Shown here: positions 17,864 to 26,870 of the stretch, in pieces
How the letters are laid out: each line of letters opens with the position of its first letter
How positions within the stretch are numbered: position 1 is the first letter of the stretch
Source of the DNA: Methylocella sp.
Lineage (GTDB): Bacteria; Pseudomonadota; Alphaproteobacteria; Rhizobiales; Beijerinckiaceae
Direction of reading: 5' to 3'
DNA: 64,000 nucleotides
NCBI GenBank assembly: GCA_037200525.1
Contig: JBBCGG010000001.1
Span: forward strand, 1,034,501 to 1,098,500
The notes under the pieces: model-generated
The model's input: the letters and a program-made list of their open reading frames with translations, nothing else
Database searches by the model: none
Told to the model about the DNA's origin: nothing
Made by a program: the position numbers and the translations under genes

Positions 17864-18250
17864 TTGATGATTCGGGATGTCGATGCGCTGCGAGACGATC
17901 AATGGGAGCGGCTTTGTGATCTTGTGCCAGGCGGAAGAGCCGGCCAGCGCGGGCCGCGCTGCGACAATCGACGCTTCGTCGACGCGCTGTTATGGATGGC
18001 CCGCTCGGGCGGCCGCTGGCGCGATCTGCCCGAACGCTTCGGCGACCATCAGGCGGTGAAACGCCGCTACTATCGCTGGATCGAGCGCGGCGCCTTGGAC
18101 GGATTTCTTGAGGCATTCACCGCCGAGGCCGATCTCGAATGGCTGATGATCGACTCAACAATCGTGCGCGCCCATCAGCACGCGGCCGGCGCAAGGATCG
18201 CCAAAGGGGGGCGGATGCCCAAGGCCTGGGCCGCTCTCGCGGTGGTTTGA
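17864..18250 (+). CDS. IS427-group transposase, first frame
   Basis: N-terminal half with DUF4096-type LRDDQWERLCDLVPG and RRFVDALLWMARSGGRWRDLPERFG, then the first catalytic Asp region LMIDSTIVRAHQHAAG. After a run of six G near 18206-18212 it slips out of frame and ends ..AWAALAVV. The full protein needs programmed or transcriptional frameshifting into the frame ending at 18633. Confidence 0.85.
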   Translation: MMIRDVDALRDDQWERLCDLVPGGRAGQRGPRCDNRRFVDALLWMARSGGRWRDLPERFGDHQAVKRRYYRWIERGALDGFLEAFTAEADLEWLMIDSTIVRAHQHAAGARIAKGGRMPKAWAALAVV

Positions 18251-18633
18251 GCACCAAAATCCACGCCGCGACAGACGCACTCGGCAACCCCGTTCGGCTC
18301 CTTCTCGGACCTGGGCAGCGCAACGACATCACAAAAGCGCACGCCCTGATCGAAGGCTTTGCGGCCGATGCGATCATCGCCGATAAAGGTTATGACGCCA
18401 ATCACTTGCGCAAGGCTGTTCTTATGCGTGAGGCTGAGCCGGTGATCCCATCAAAATCCAATCGCCGCGCGCCGCTCCCCTACGACAAGGCGCTCTACAA
18501 GGAGCGCAATCTCGTCGAGCGTTTCTTCAATAAACTGAAGCAGTTCCGGCGCGTCGCAACCCGATACGACAAGCTCCTCGCAAACTACCGAGGCTTCGTA
18601 TTGCTCGCCGCTATTGCTATCATGCTCAGGTAA
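18139..18633 (+). CDS. IS427-group transposase, second frame
   Basis: The meaningful part starts near residue 30 (GLGRSRGGLSTKIHAATDALGNPVRL) and holds the rest of the DDE domain: DAIIADKGYDANHLRK and the C-terminal YKERNLVERFFNKLKQFRRVATRYDK. The ATG at 18139 is in antisense-like sequence and is not the natural start. Produced as a fusion with the first frame. Confidence 0.85.
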   Translation: MADDRLNNRARPSARGRRKDRQRGADAQGLGRSRGGLSTKIHAATDALGNPVRLLLGPGQRNDITKAHALIEGFAADAIIADKGYDANHLRKAVLMREAEPVIPSKSNRRAPLPYDKALYKERNLVERFFNKLKQFRRVATRYDKLLANYRGFVLLAAIAIMLR

Positions 18634-18647
18634 TTCGTCACTACTGC

Positions 18648-19866
18648 CTAGCAGGCTGCTGAAAAACGCTTCGCCTTCGTCGATTTTATAGTCTGGGGAG
18701 TGATTCTTGCTCGGCGTCGGTCGCCCGACCGACGCCGACGAAGGCGGCTTGTGGCGGCCCGGCTGGACTTGGCGTCCGATCGGGGATTTTCGCCGATCAA
18801 TTTCGGCAATCGGATGAGATTATAGGCGGCGGCTGCGAAGGCGAAGGACCAGGCGACCCGATCGACGCCGCGAAATTTTGTCTTGCGCTCACCAGCGACC
18901 GTCTTCATCCAGCAGAACGCTTCTTCAATACGTTTTCTTATGCGCTGGCTGACCGGATAGCCGGGATGGCGCGTCGTGCGCCGGTCGATGGCCAAGCGGC
19001 GTCCATTGTTGTTTTGCGCCACATGCGGTCGCACGTTCATCGAGCGCAGCTCATTGACGAAAACGCGGGCGTCATAGCCCTTGTCGGCGCCAAGAGTCAC
19101 GCCGGACGGGCGATTGGCGAGCGGCTTGATCATATCGAGCGCGGCGGTTCGTTCGGCTTGGCCGTCGGCTGGGGTCAGGCAGGGGTTGACGATGAGGCCG
19201 GAGCGATTCTCCATCAAGGCGTGGCCAAGAAAAGCGAGCTTGGCTTCCATGCCCGCGCCCTTGCGGTAGAGCTTGGGATCGGTGGTCGAGGCGTGCGATG
19301 CGACTCGTTCGAGCGCTTCTCGCCCTTGAAATCAACCTCGGTGTTGCGTCCGGAGCCGGGCGGCGGCTCCTTGCCCGAGCCGTCCTTGGGCGTGAGCTCT
19401 TCATCGGCCCAGGCCTCGATCAGTGTGCCGTCAACGGAGAAATGCTCGTTTGACAGAGGCCTCTCACGCGGGGCCGAGCCAGAACCGCCGCCAGAAATTT
19501 TGCCGCGATGGCGCCTTCAGGCAGGCGGTCGCGGTTCTTCGAGAACACGGTAGCGTTCCACACCGCATCGTCGACCGAAAGGCCGACGAACCAGCGAAAC
19601 AGAAGATCGGTGTCGAGCTGCTCCATCAACTGCCGCTCGGAGCGCACCGAATAGAAGGCTTGCAGCAGCATGGCGCGCAACAGCCGCTCCGGCGCGATCG
19701 ACGGCCGGCCGGTCTTCAAATAAAGCGCCGAGAAATCCGGCGCCAAGGTCGACAGCGCATCGTTCACAATCGCCCGGATCGCGCGCAACGGATGATCCCG
19801 CCGCACCTTTGTCTCCAGATCGACATAGCTGAAAAGCCCACCCGCCTGTTCGTCCGACCCGCGCAT
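18648..19866 (-). pseudogene. IS5-group transposase with two frameshifts
   Basis: From MRGSDEQAGGLFSYVDLE at 19866 the protein is normal through LLFRWFVGLSVDDAVW and FSKNRDRL. After LARPRVRGL one base is missing near 19456 (expected LLSNEHFSVDG). A second break near 19297-19306 is a 5-bp tcgca duplication after SNES. The rest (EAKLAFLGHALMENR...KGYDARVF...RKRIEEAFCWMKTVAG...YNLIRLPKL) is intact. Two independent indels mean this copy is dead. Confidence 0.85.
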
Positions 19867-19957
19867 TCCTTCGCTCCCTTCGCAACGCGAGGGAATCATG
19901 AACGAGCGCCCAGGCTCATCCGAGCGTCAATGTCGCCGGCTTTTTCCGCGGGCAATG
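18651..19957 (-). mobile_element. IS5-family (IS5 group) element, degraded
   Basis: Transposase-like sequence occupies this block. Outer ends share a loose GC(A)GGCTGCTGAAAAA / GCCCGCGGAAAAAGCC pairing, so the boundaries are approximate. It abuts the CTAG of the preceding IS427 element and on its right cuts off the last gene of the polyketide operon. Confidence 0.7.
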
Positions 19958-20053
19958 TATCAGCACGTCAAGCGCTTCGCCCTGGGCGATAACGCCGTGC
20001 GCATATGCAGCGCGCGCCTTGTCGATTGTGGCGTCGATCGTTTCGCCGATCAT
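19916..20053 (-). pseudogene. Truncated fourth gene of the polyketide operon
   Basis: Starts ATG at 20053, overlapping the flavoprotein stop as ATGA. About 32 codons (MIGETIDATIDKARAAYAHG VIAQGEAL) look genuine and acidic/helical. The frame then enters IS sequence near 19957 and stops at 19916. The coupling is the same as between the other genes of the operon, so this was a real cistron that lost its 3' part. Product unknown. Confidence 0.6.
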
Positions 20054-21228
20054 AGGCATTCCGGCACAGCCTTCGTCTTACCGCTTAGCCGCGCGCCGAA
20101 GGAGAGGCTCGACGGAAGCGCGCGGACGACAGCCTGCATCGCGCCAGCCGTCCGCGGCAGGATCGCGAGCCGCGCCAGCACCGCGGCGGCAGCGATGCGG
20201 GTCGAGAACTGCCGCCGCCAGGCCACCGAATAGTCGCGCCCCGCGGCGACGCGCGATCTCGCGTCCCAGACGTCGTGTCGCGCCAGCGCGCAGGCGAGCA
20301 GCCAGCCCGATTGCAGCGCCATCGCGATGCCCTCGGCTATGACCGGATGGCATTCGCCGGCGATATTGCCGACGCGGAAGATGTCTGCAGCGTAACTCGC
20401 CCGGATGCCCGGCCGGATCGGGCCAGCGGCCAGCCATGCGCCGTCGAGCGCGGCGCCGCCGAGCGCCATCCGCGCCGCGGGACACGAGCTCAGGATATGC
20501 GCAAAGACCGCCTGCGCCGCCGGGCCGCGGTATAAATCCCGAACCCGCGCCAGTGCATCGCGGCGGATGCAGCAAGAGAGCGACAGGCGGCCCTGATCGG
20601 CCCACACCATACCGCCGTAACCGCCCTCGAAAACGAGTAACGGCATCAGATCGGCGGCGAGCGAAGCTCCCTTGAAATGAGCTTTGAAGCCGAAGAAATC
20701 CTGCCGCCGGTTTTGCCGTTCGAGCTGGCTTGGCAACGGCCCCCGCGTCCATGAGCCATGTGCGGCGATCACCGCGTCGGCGGTCAGCACGCGGCTCTCG
20801 CCGGCGCATTCGACGCGCACGCCGGTTGTAGCGCCGGCGGTGCAGACATCGATGGCCTGCCACGGCTGAAACACCGCGGCGCCGGCGTCAGCCGCCGCCT
20901 GCAGCAGCACGCTGTCCAGCACGTCGCGGCCAAGCGCGCGGCCGAAGGCTGCGCCCGGCGCGCGGGGCATGCCGGCCTCGACCGCTGGCCCCGACGCAAA
21001 AAGCGCGACGCGGCAGACGTTTGGGCCCGCCCTCGCCCGCACGGCCGCGCCGACGCCAAGCCGGTCGAGCAGATCGAAATTGACTGCCGACATGAACTCG
21101 CCGCAGACTTTTTTGCGCGGAAAGGGGCTCTGTTCGATGATCGCCACCCGCCGCCCCATGCCGGCCAAAGCCAGCGCCGCCGAGCAACCGGCCGGACCTG
21201 CGCCGATGATGATGGCGTCGTAGCTCAT
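20050..21228 (-). CDS. FAD-dependent oxidoreductase of polyketide operon
   Basis: 392 aa, geranylgeranyl reductase/PHBH-like flavoprotein. FAD motif AIIIGAGPAGCSAALALAGMG at the N-terminus, then RKKVCGEFMSAVNFDLLDRLG and a later GECHPVIAEGIAMALQSG corresponding to the second FAD-binding segment. Its start overlaps the methyltransferase stop by 4 bp (ATGA). In the srsABC phenolic-lipid pathway a flavin hydroxylase oxidises the alkylresorcinol ring; a similar role is inferred here. Confidence 0.88.
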   Translation of the reverse strand: MSYDAIIIGAGPAGCSAALALAGMGRRVAIIEQSPFPRKKVCGEFMSAVNFDLLDRLGVGAAVRARAGPNVCRVALFASGPAVEAGMPRAPGAAFGRALGRDVLDSVLLQAAADAGAAVFQPWQAIDVCTAGATTGVRVECAGESRVLTADAVIAAHGSWTRGPLPSQLERQNRRQDFFGFKAHFKGASLAADLMPLLVFEGGYGGMVWADQGRLSLSCCIRRDALARVRDLYRGPAAQAVFAHILSSCPAARMALGGAALDGAWLAAGPIRPGIRASYAADIFRVGNIAGECHPVIAEGIAMALQSGWLLACALARHDVWDARSRVAAGRDYSVAWRRQFSTRIAAAAVLARLAILPRTAGAMQAVVRALPSSLSFGARLSGKTKAVPECL

Positions 21229-21944
21229 GGTCCCCGCCCTTCGGCGCGCGTGACGCAGAAAACATGGGTGAACGGGCCGATCCCGCGCTCCTCAATCTGG
21301 TCGGCGCACTCCTGCGGCCAAAGCCGAGACAGCTCGCGACCGAAAAACCCAGCGCGCACGCTGGCTGCGGCGTCGTGCCGGCTCACCGCATTCGCGCCTA
21401 TCGCGCGAAGAAGGCCCGTCGCCCAAACCGCAATCCGCGTCCGGCGGGGCTCTGCGGCGACGACGACCGGCGCCAGGCGACGGAGCGATTTGAAGAGGGC
21501 CTGCAAGGAGAGGTCTGGAAAATGGTGCAGGAACAGATTAGCCGAAATGATGTCGAAACCGCCAATGCCGGGTTTATCGACAAAGGCGCAGACATCGGCC
21601 GTCACGGTTTCGACGCGCCACCCCAGCGCGGCGAAAGCCGCAACGCGCGCCGCAGTGACGAGATCGGCCTGGTCAAGCAGGATTATGTCGACATCGCCCG
21701 CATTTTGGCGCAAACGCCGCGCGACCGACAGCATGAACGAACCATCGCCGCAGCCGATTTCGAGGATCCGCGCGCGTCGTACCGGCATCTGCGCGCGCAA
21801 AAACCCGGCCATGATCGGCGCCTGAAACATCAGCTTATTGATTAGCGCGAGGTCGCGGCGCGAGCGGATCGCGCGCGGATCGGCGGCGGGCAGGCTATCG
21901 AGCAGCTCCGCCTCGATCCGGCGGGTGGCGAGAGAGGTCACCAT
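21225..21944 (-). CDS. Class I SAM-dependent methyltransferase of polyketide operon
   Basis: About 239 aa from ATG 21944, which overlaps the polyketide synthase stop (TGATG). Motif I is ILEIGCGDGSFML, followed by DIILLDQADLV, VETVTADVCAF and DIISANLFLHHF. It belongs to the UbiE-like methyltransferases found beside type III PKS genes. The likely substrate is the phenolic or pyrone product of the upstream synthase (inferred from gene order). The frame is open upstream to 22022, but that part lies inside the synthase gene. Confidence 0.87.
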   Translation of the reverse strand: MVTSLATRRIEAELLDSLPAADPRAIRSRRDLALINKLMFQAPIMAGFLRAQMPVRRARILEIGCGDGSFMLSVARRLRQNAGDVDIILLDQADLVTAARVAAFAALGWRVETVTADVCAFVDKPGIGGFDIISANLFLHHFPDLSLQALFKSLRRLAPVVVAAEPRRTRIAVWATGLLRAIGANAVSRHDAAASVRAGFFGRELSRLWPQECADQIEERGIGPFTHVFCVTRAEGRGP

Positions 21945-23026
21945 CAAGCCGCGCCGGCCGTGTGGAACAGCATCGTTTCCGCCGTCAGGCCCGGGCCGAA
22001 GGCCATGGCGCAGCCCGCGCAATTTTCATTGAATTCGCGCAGCATCCGCTCGAGCACGAACATGATGGTCGCCGACGACATGTTGCCATAATCGCGCAGA
22101 ACGTCGCGCGAGTGCGACAGGTCGTCGGGCGCCAGTTCCAGCGCCCGCTCCACCGCGTCGAGGATGGTGCGGCCGCCCGGGTGGATCGCCCAGAGATCGA
22201 TATCAGCGACGCGGCCGCCGTCAAGAATGCCGCCGATGGCGGAGCCAAGCGCGTTATGGATGGCGCGAGGCACACTGCCCGATAGAGACATATCGAAGCC
22301 ATCGTCGCCAATATCCCACGTCATCAGCGCGCGCGTGTCGGAAATGGCCACGGCGTGGAAGCCATCAAGACCGATGCCGGTGGGCCGCGCGCTCACCAGC
22401 GCCGCTGCGGCGCCGTCGCCCCACAGGCAAAACGACAGCAGTTCTTCGAGGTTTGCGCTCTCCTTGAGATGCAGCGTACAGAGCTCGACGTTGACGACCA
22501 GCACGCGCGCCTCGGACTGAGACCTCACAATGTGCCGCGCGAGCTTCAGCGCCGTGATCGCCGCATAGCATCCCATGAATCCTACAATTGTGCGTTCGAC
22601 CGAACCCGGAAGCTCGCAGCGGGCAATGATGTCTAGATCGAGGCCGGGGGCGGAATAGCCTGTGCAGGTGGCGACGATCAGATGCGTGATGCGCTCCCGG
22701 TCTTCACCGAGTAGCACCCGTTCGACTGATTTTTGTGCGAGCGCGGGCGCCTGCGCGGAAAACATCTGCATCCGTCTGGCCGTCGATGGAAACGTGCCGC
22801 GCCTGAATACGCCGGCTGCATCGAGGTTCGCGCCATCAGGATCGGCGGCGGGCGCGACGCAGGAAAAGCGATGCTCGATGCCGCCTTTTTCCGCCATGCG
22901 GTTGAAAACCTCGCGCAAGCGGGGATCCTCCGCCAGTTGAGATCCGGCGAAGCGGAGATAGAAGCCGTGGACATCATGGACGGGAACCGCGGTCGCGATC
23001 GTGTTGATGTAAGCGTGCGACGGCAT
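21944..23026 (-). CDS. Type III polyketide synthase (chalcone synthase-like)
   Basis: 360 aa from ATG 23026 (MPSHAYINTIATAVP), preceded by AGGGAT 8 nt upstream; the frame is open to 23083 but without a site. The catalytic triad is visible: Cys in GFMGCYAAITAL, His in AIHPGGRTILD, Asn in YGNMSSATIMF. Also GVFRRG and ATCTGYSAPGLD. Condenses an acyl-CoA starter with malonyl-CoA. With the methyltransferase and flavoprotein it forms a T3PKS-MT-oxidoreductase operon resembling phenolic lipid loci. Chain length and ring type cannot be read from the sequence. Confidence 0.92.
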   Translation of the reverse strand: MPSHAYINTIATAVPVHDVHGFYLRFAGSQLAEDPRLREVFNRMAEKGGIEHRFSCVAPAADPDGANLDAAGVFRRGTFPSTARRMQMFSAQAPALAQKSVERVLLGEDRERITHLIVATCTGYSAPGLDLDIIARCELPGSVERTIVGFMGCYAAITALKLARHIVRSQSEARVLVVNVELCTLHLKESANLEELLSFCLWGDGAAAALVSARPTGIGLDGFHAVAISDTRALMTWDIGDDGFDMSLSGSVPRAIHNALGSAIGGILDGGRVADIDLWAIHPGGRTILDAVERALELAPDDLSHSRDVLRDYGNMSSATIMFVLERMLREFNENCAGCAMAFGPGLTAETMLFHTAGAA

Positions 23027-23349
23027 ATTGGATCCCTGTCGTCTGGCCTTGAATGCTGCTGTCGATATCGAAGATATTACCATATAGTATTTTGGGCCTC
23101 GCGATCTTTATTGGCCGTCTGTCTGGAATAGGCCAATTCCGGCTGCATCTTCACACAATTTTCATACTCGCCGGAGCGGCGTCTTGCCGCGGGGTCTCCG
23201 CGAACGGAGCGGGTCAGCGGATCGGTCGGCGCGATGTTGGTTTGCAATGCGGCGTCAGCGCCGATGAGCATGCGGACGGCGCCGCGCGGGACTTCGAGGA
23301 CAAATTGCGCCAGATCCCGTTTTGCACGATCGCAGCATGAGGCGGGCAG
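23027..23349. other. Upstream region of the polyketide operon
   Basis: Contains the presumed operon promoter. AT-rich positions 23058-23100 lie just before the start. Plus-strand frames here look like chance. It ends where a truncated IS3 element begins. Confidence 0.4.
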
Positions 23350-23355
23350 GACGGC

Positions 23356-24174
23356 GTGTCACGGCTACAGTTCGAGCGTAAGGCCTGCGCTTTGACGCGC
23401 CAGCATCGGTCTACTCAAAGGAAGCCGATGATCTCGAACCCTCACACCGCAATTCGGCAAAGGATGCACGAGGTTGTTCGGACCCGCATCCGCTATGGTT
23501 ACCGGCGCTTGCACATCATGCTGAAGCGCGAAGGCTGGTCGATCGGGCGCAACCTCATCTACCGGATCTACCGCGAGGAAGGCCTCGTCCTGCGCAGCAA
23601 GCGGCCGCGACGTCGCAAGATGGTCGTACATCGAGAAGCACGCTGTTGTCCGAAACGGCCGAATGAAGCTTGGAGCCTCGACTTCGTGCATGACCAGCTC
23701 AGCAATGGGCAGAGGTTCCGAACTCTGGCAGTTGTTGACGTGTTCAGTCGAGAGAGTCTGGCGATCGAAGTCGGGCAGCGTCTGCGCGACGAACACGTGG
23801 TTGAATGTTTGAACCGTCTCGTGCGTCAGCACGCAGCCCCCAAGTATCTTTTTGCCGACAATGGCGCTGAATTTACCGGTCATCTGGTCGATCTGTGGGC
23901 TTATCATCACGGCACGCGGCTTGACTTCTCAAGGCCAGGCAAGCCGACGGATAACGCCTTTATCGAAACGTTCAACGGCTCGTTCAGGGATGAATGCCTG
24001 AACCTGCATTGGTTCGAGAGCATCGATGAAGCGAAGGTCCAGATCGAGGCTTGGAGACGGGACTATAATGAGAGCCGTCCTGACATGGGCCTTGGAAATC
24101 AAACGCCGCAGGAATATCGTTTACAGGCAAGTACTTTGGTGGAAGCAAAGGACGTAGCAGCCGTCGAAAACTAA
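23356..24174 (+). CDS. IS407-group transposase OrfB, probably partial
   Basis: 272 aa with QHRSTQRKP, RIRYGYRRLHIMLKREGW, the rve core (WSLDFVHDQLSNGQRFRTL, LFADNGAEF) and FIETFNGSFRDECLN. The DDE residues are present. It lacks an OrfA partner and has no evident ribosome site, so activity is doubtful. It differs from the copy at 11671-12537, so they are separate insertions. Confidence 0.85.
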   Translation: MSRLQFERKACALTRQHRSTQRKPMISNPHTAIRQRMHEVVRTRIRYGYRRLHIMLKREGWSIGRNLIYRIYREEGLVLRSKRPRRRKMVVHREARCCPKRPNEAWSLDFVHDQLSNGQRFRTLAVVDVFSRESLAIEVGQRLRDEHVVECLNRLVRQHAAPKYLFADNGAEFTGHLVDLWAYHHGTRLDFSRPGKPTDNAFIETFNGSFRDECLNLHWFESIDEAKVQIEAWRRDYNESRPDMGLGNQTPQEYRLQASTLVEAKDVAAVEN

Positions 24175-24258
24175 CTCTGGAAATGGACCACCAAAGCCAA
24201 GCGCTTCAACCCAATCTGAACTAACATTCAAACTGGATCACCCGATTGGGGCAGGCCA
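23356..24258 (+). mobile_element. IS3-family (IS407 group) element truncated at its 5' end
   Basis: Only the orfB part and the right inverted repeat (read inward TGGCCTGCCCCAATCGG, then GTGATCC) remain; orfA and the left end are missing. The right end is inserted into a LysR-type gene, whose frame continues directly after 24258. Confidence 0.8.
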
Positions 24259-24720
24259 AGAGATCGACGAGACCGAACGGGTGGCCGTCGGCGAGTTCCA
24301 TATGCCCCGCGGCGAGCTGGTTCTGACCGCCCCGGTCCTTTTCGGCCACCTACACATCCTTCCCGTCGTCACGGATTTTTTGGCGGCCTATCCGGAGATC
24401 GACATCCGGCTGCTGCTATCGGACCGGAATCTTCAGCTGCTCGACCACCATGTCGATATCGCGGTGCGAACCGGCCCCTGCCGGATAGCAGCCTGGTGGC
24501 CACGCGCATCGGCGCGATGCGGACGGTGGTGTGCGCCAGCCCTAAGCTCATCGCCGGGCACGGCCGGCCCGAAAAGCCGGAGGATCTGGCCGCATTGCCG
24601 ACCGTCACGTTCGACTTCCTCACGGGGCACGCTTCCCCTGAAGATGCGGGTCTTCCTGGATTCTGCGATGGGCTGCATGAGGGAGAGGCTGAAGTCCCTT
24701 TAGAGCCGGATGCGATCAGG
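24259..24720 (+). pseudogene. LysR-type regulator, headless and frameshifted
   Basis: Immediately after the IS end the frame reads EIDETERVAVGEFH, then PRGELVLTAPVLFGHLHILP and AAYPEIDIRLLLSDRN, the effector-binding domain of a LysR regulator. The HTH half is gone. At about 24479 one base is missing in accggcccctg (expected RTGPLPDSSLVATRIG), and the rest (MRTVVCASPKLIAGHG, EDLAALPTVTF) continues in the +1 frame. Confidence 0.8.
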
Positions 24721-24987
24721 TCGAACCGATCTGATCGGACGTGCATGATGAGCGCGGCGGGAACGACGGCGGTGCTGTTTTGCGCGATAGGTGGCAAGCT
24801 TTGGCGTCCAGGCGGCATGATTGAAAGCGGGACAAGCGGGCTATCGGCCATCGGGCGGCGAGATGCGGCAGCACGAGTAACAACACTTACATAGAGTAAC
24901 TCGCCTTACGGTCCATTTGGTGCGGCCAACCGGCTCACATTACGAGCGGTTTTACTAACGCGCACAACCGGTAGGCGGGAGTCAAAA

Positions 24988-25778
24988 ATGACTACAACCG
25001 ATCCACGCTACACCGCTGGCACTTCTCGCCGCCATGGCTGGCCTTTGAGCTCCGATGACTGGGATACGCAGATGCTGTTCTTCCTCCAGCACGGCTATCG
25101 TGTCATCGGCATCGACCACCGCGGACATGGGCGCTCGAGCCAGGTTTCAGATGGGCACGATATGGATCATTACGCGGCCGACGCAGCGGCCGTCGTGGAT
25201 CATCTGGACCTTCGAAACGCCGTGCATATCGGCCATTCGACGGGAGGCGGTGAAGTGGCGCGCCATGTCGCGCGGCACGGGAAGGGGCGCGTCGCCAAGG
25301 CCGTGCTGATGTCCGCGGTCGCTCCGCTCATGCTGAAGACACCGAGCAATCCGGACGGGCTTCCCGTCGAGGTAATCGACGGGCTGCGCGCCGGCCTGGA
25401 AGCCAACCGAACGCAATTCTATCGCGACGTTCCGGCGGGGCCGTTTTATGGTTTCAATCGTCCTGGCGCGAAGCCGATCGAAGACGTGATTCAGAACTGG
25501 TGGCGCAGGTCATGATGGGTGGCGCCAAGGCCCACTACGATGGCATCAAGGCGTTTTCGGAGACCGATTTCACCGAAGACCTCAAAAGCATCGAAGTGCC
25601 GACGCTCGTGATGCACGGTAACGATGACCAGATCGTCCCCTACAAAGATGCAGCCTCACTCTCGGCAAAGATTCTGAAGAACAGTACGCTGAAGATCTAT
25701 ATAGGCTTTCCGCACGGTATGCTCACCACACACGCCGATGTCATCAACCAAGACCTCCTTGCGTTCATTCGCGGGTAA
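24988..25778 (+). pseudogene. Alpha/beta hydrolase (non-haem chloroperoxidase/esterase family), deleted and frameshifted
   Basis: Most of the enzyme is recognisable: HGWPLSSDDWDTQMLFF, GIDHRGHGRSS, nucleophile GHSTGGGEV, then [17 protein letters not shown] (acid) and [15 protein letters not shown] (histidine). About 20 residues between the start (MTTTDPRY) and HGWPLS are lost. A base is missing near 25503, splitting the gene into frames 24988-25515 and 25500-25778. Expected [14 protein letters not shown]; seen WWRRS stop. Confidence 0.82.
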
Positions 25779-25864
25779 AGTGCCCGGGGCGGCCCTCCGC
25801 TCCACGACGGGGGGCCGCAGTTGAGTAATTTCAAAAAAGAGGGAAAGCGGCGAGAATGCCCCGC

Positions 25865-26182
25865 TTATACTGCGGCTTTTCCGATCGACCCGCCACCGTC
25901 GACAAACAGGGTCTGTCCTGTGATGTAGCTCGCCTCCTCCGAGAGTAGGAACGCGACGGCGGCAGCTATCTCGTCGGGCTGCGCAAGACGGCGCATAGGG
26001 ATGTTCGACAAGAAGATTCGTTCGGCCTCGCTGCCCACAGGCGTATTGCGGCGGAACAACTCCGTCCCCACCGGGCCTGGCGCCACGGAGTTCACGGTGA
26101 TGCCAGTCTCTGCGAGTTCGAGCGCCCAGGTTCGTGTGAAACTGCCAAGCGCCGACTTGCGTCGCGAGCGCCCGGCTGCCAT
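25865..26182 (-). pseudogene. C-terminal half of an SDR oxidoreductase
   Basis: Reads [32 protein letters not shown]...[21 protein letters not shown] and ends [17 protein letters not shown], the normal SDR C-terminus. The Rossmann N-terminus and catalytic YxxxK are missing, replaced by unrelated sequence before 26182. It pairs with the decayed hydrolase and LysR gene as one eroded cluster. Confidence 0.8.
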
Positions 26183-26318
26183 TCAAGCGCGGCGGGCTCG
26201 GCTTTGTCGGCGACGGCGTCGTCAGCCACGGGCAAGGGCCTGCATTGATCATCAAGCCCGTGCGAGGCGAGGTAGGTTTTCCTCGAAATGATCCTTTGGC
26301 CGCAACGGGGCTCTGTCA

Positions 26319-26690
26319 TTACCGAATGCCCAGGCGCGCTTTGATTTCGCGCTTTTGACCGCGCAACCACGTGAGGCGAGTCGCCGACGATTGGCTATCC
26401 CATAAAGGCGGCCGGGGGAGGCGCTTCATTTCCGCGTCAACTCGGTCTTGATGAGCGAATTGCTCGCCATTGACCCGGGCGTGCTGCGCGGTTCGGCGGT
26501 TGATCAAATCAGACATTCGAGCCGCATCGGTCATCGGTTGTTCGGTCACGGTCGGTTCCTCTTTTTCAGCCGGATCGACGCGACGATAACGCTCGACGTC
26601 ATGATCCTGTGTGTCTGTTCCGCCTACCAGGCAGCGATGTCGTCGGTCATCGAAATCCGTCCTTCATAACGAAGCGACCAGTCATCGCTA
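26319..26690 (-). pseudogene. Possible frameshifted small hypothetical gene
   Basis: Two adjoining minus-strand frames read continuously if one base is added near 26625: ...RYEGRISMTDDIAAW, then GGTDTQDHDVERYRRVDPAEK and MTDAARMSDLINRRTAQHAR ..REIKARLGIR. The second part alone has a GTG start at 26549. Charged, soluble, no family recognised. Low certainty. Confidence 0.35.
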
Positions 26691-26870
26691 GCATATTTCT
26701 GCCGCGAAGTCAAAGCAGCCGCTCTCGGCACCACAGTGGGGGCCTGACCAGATGACCGCGTGTCAGAGATTACGGAGGCAACAACTTTGCGTCGCGCCGA
26801 AATTATGCCGACACGGGGCCGTGCCACTGTGATCACTGCGCTTTTTCAACGATCAGAGTGACAGGACCGC

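Larger units (their letters stand above)
17784..18647 (+). mobile_element. IS5-family (IS427 group) insertion sequence
   Basis: Bounded by inverted repeats that read GCCGTTGTGACGAATT at the left and GCAGTAGTGACGAATT inward from the right. CTAG flanks both ends (17780-17783 and 18648-18651), matching the CTAG/TA targets of this group. It carries two overlapping transposase frames. Confidence 0.85.
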
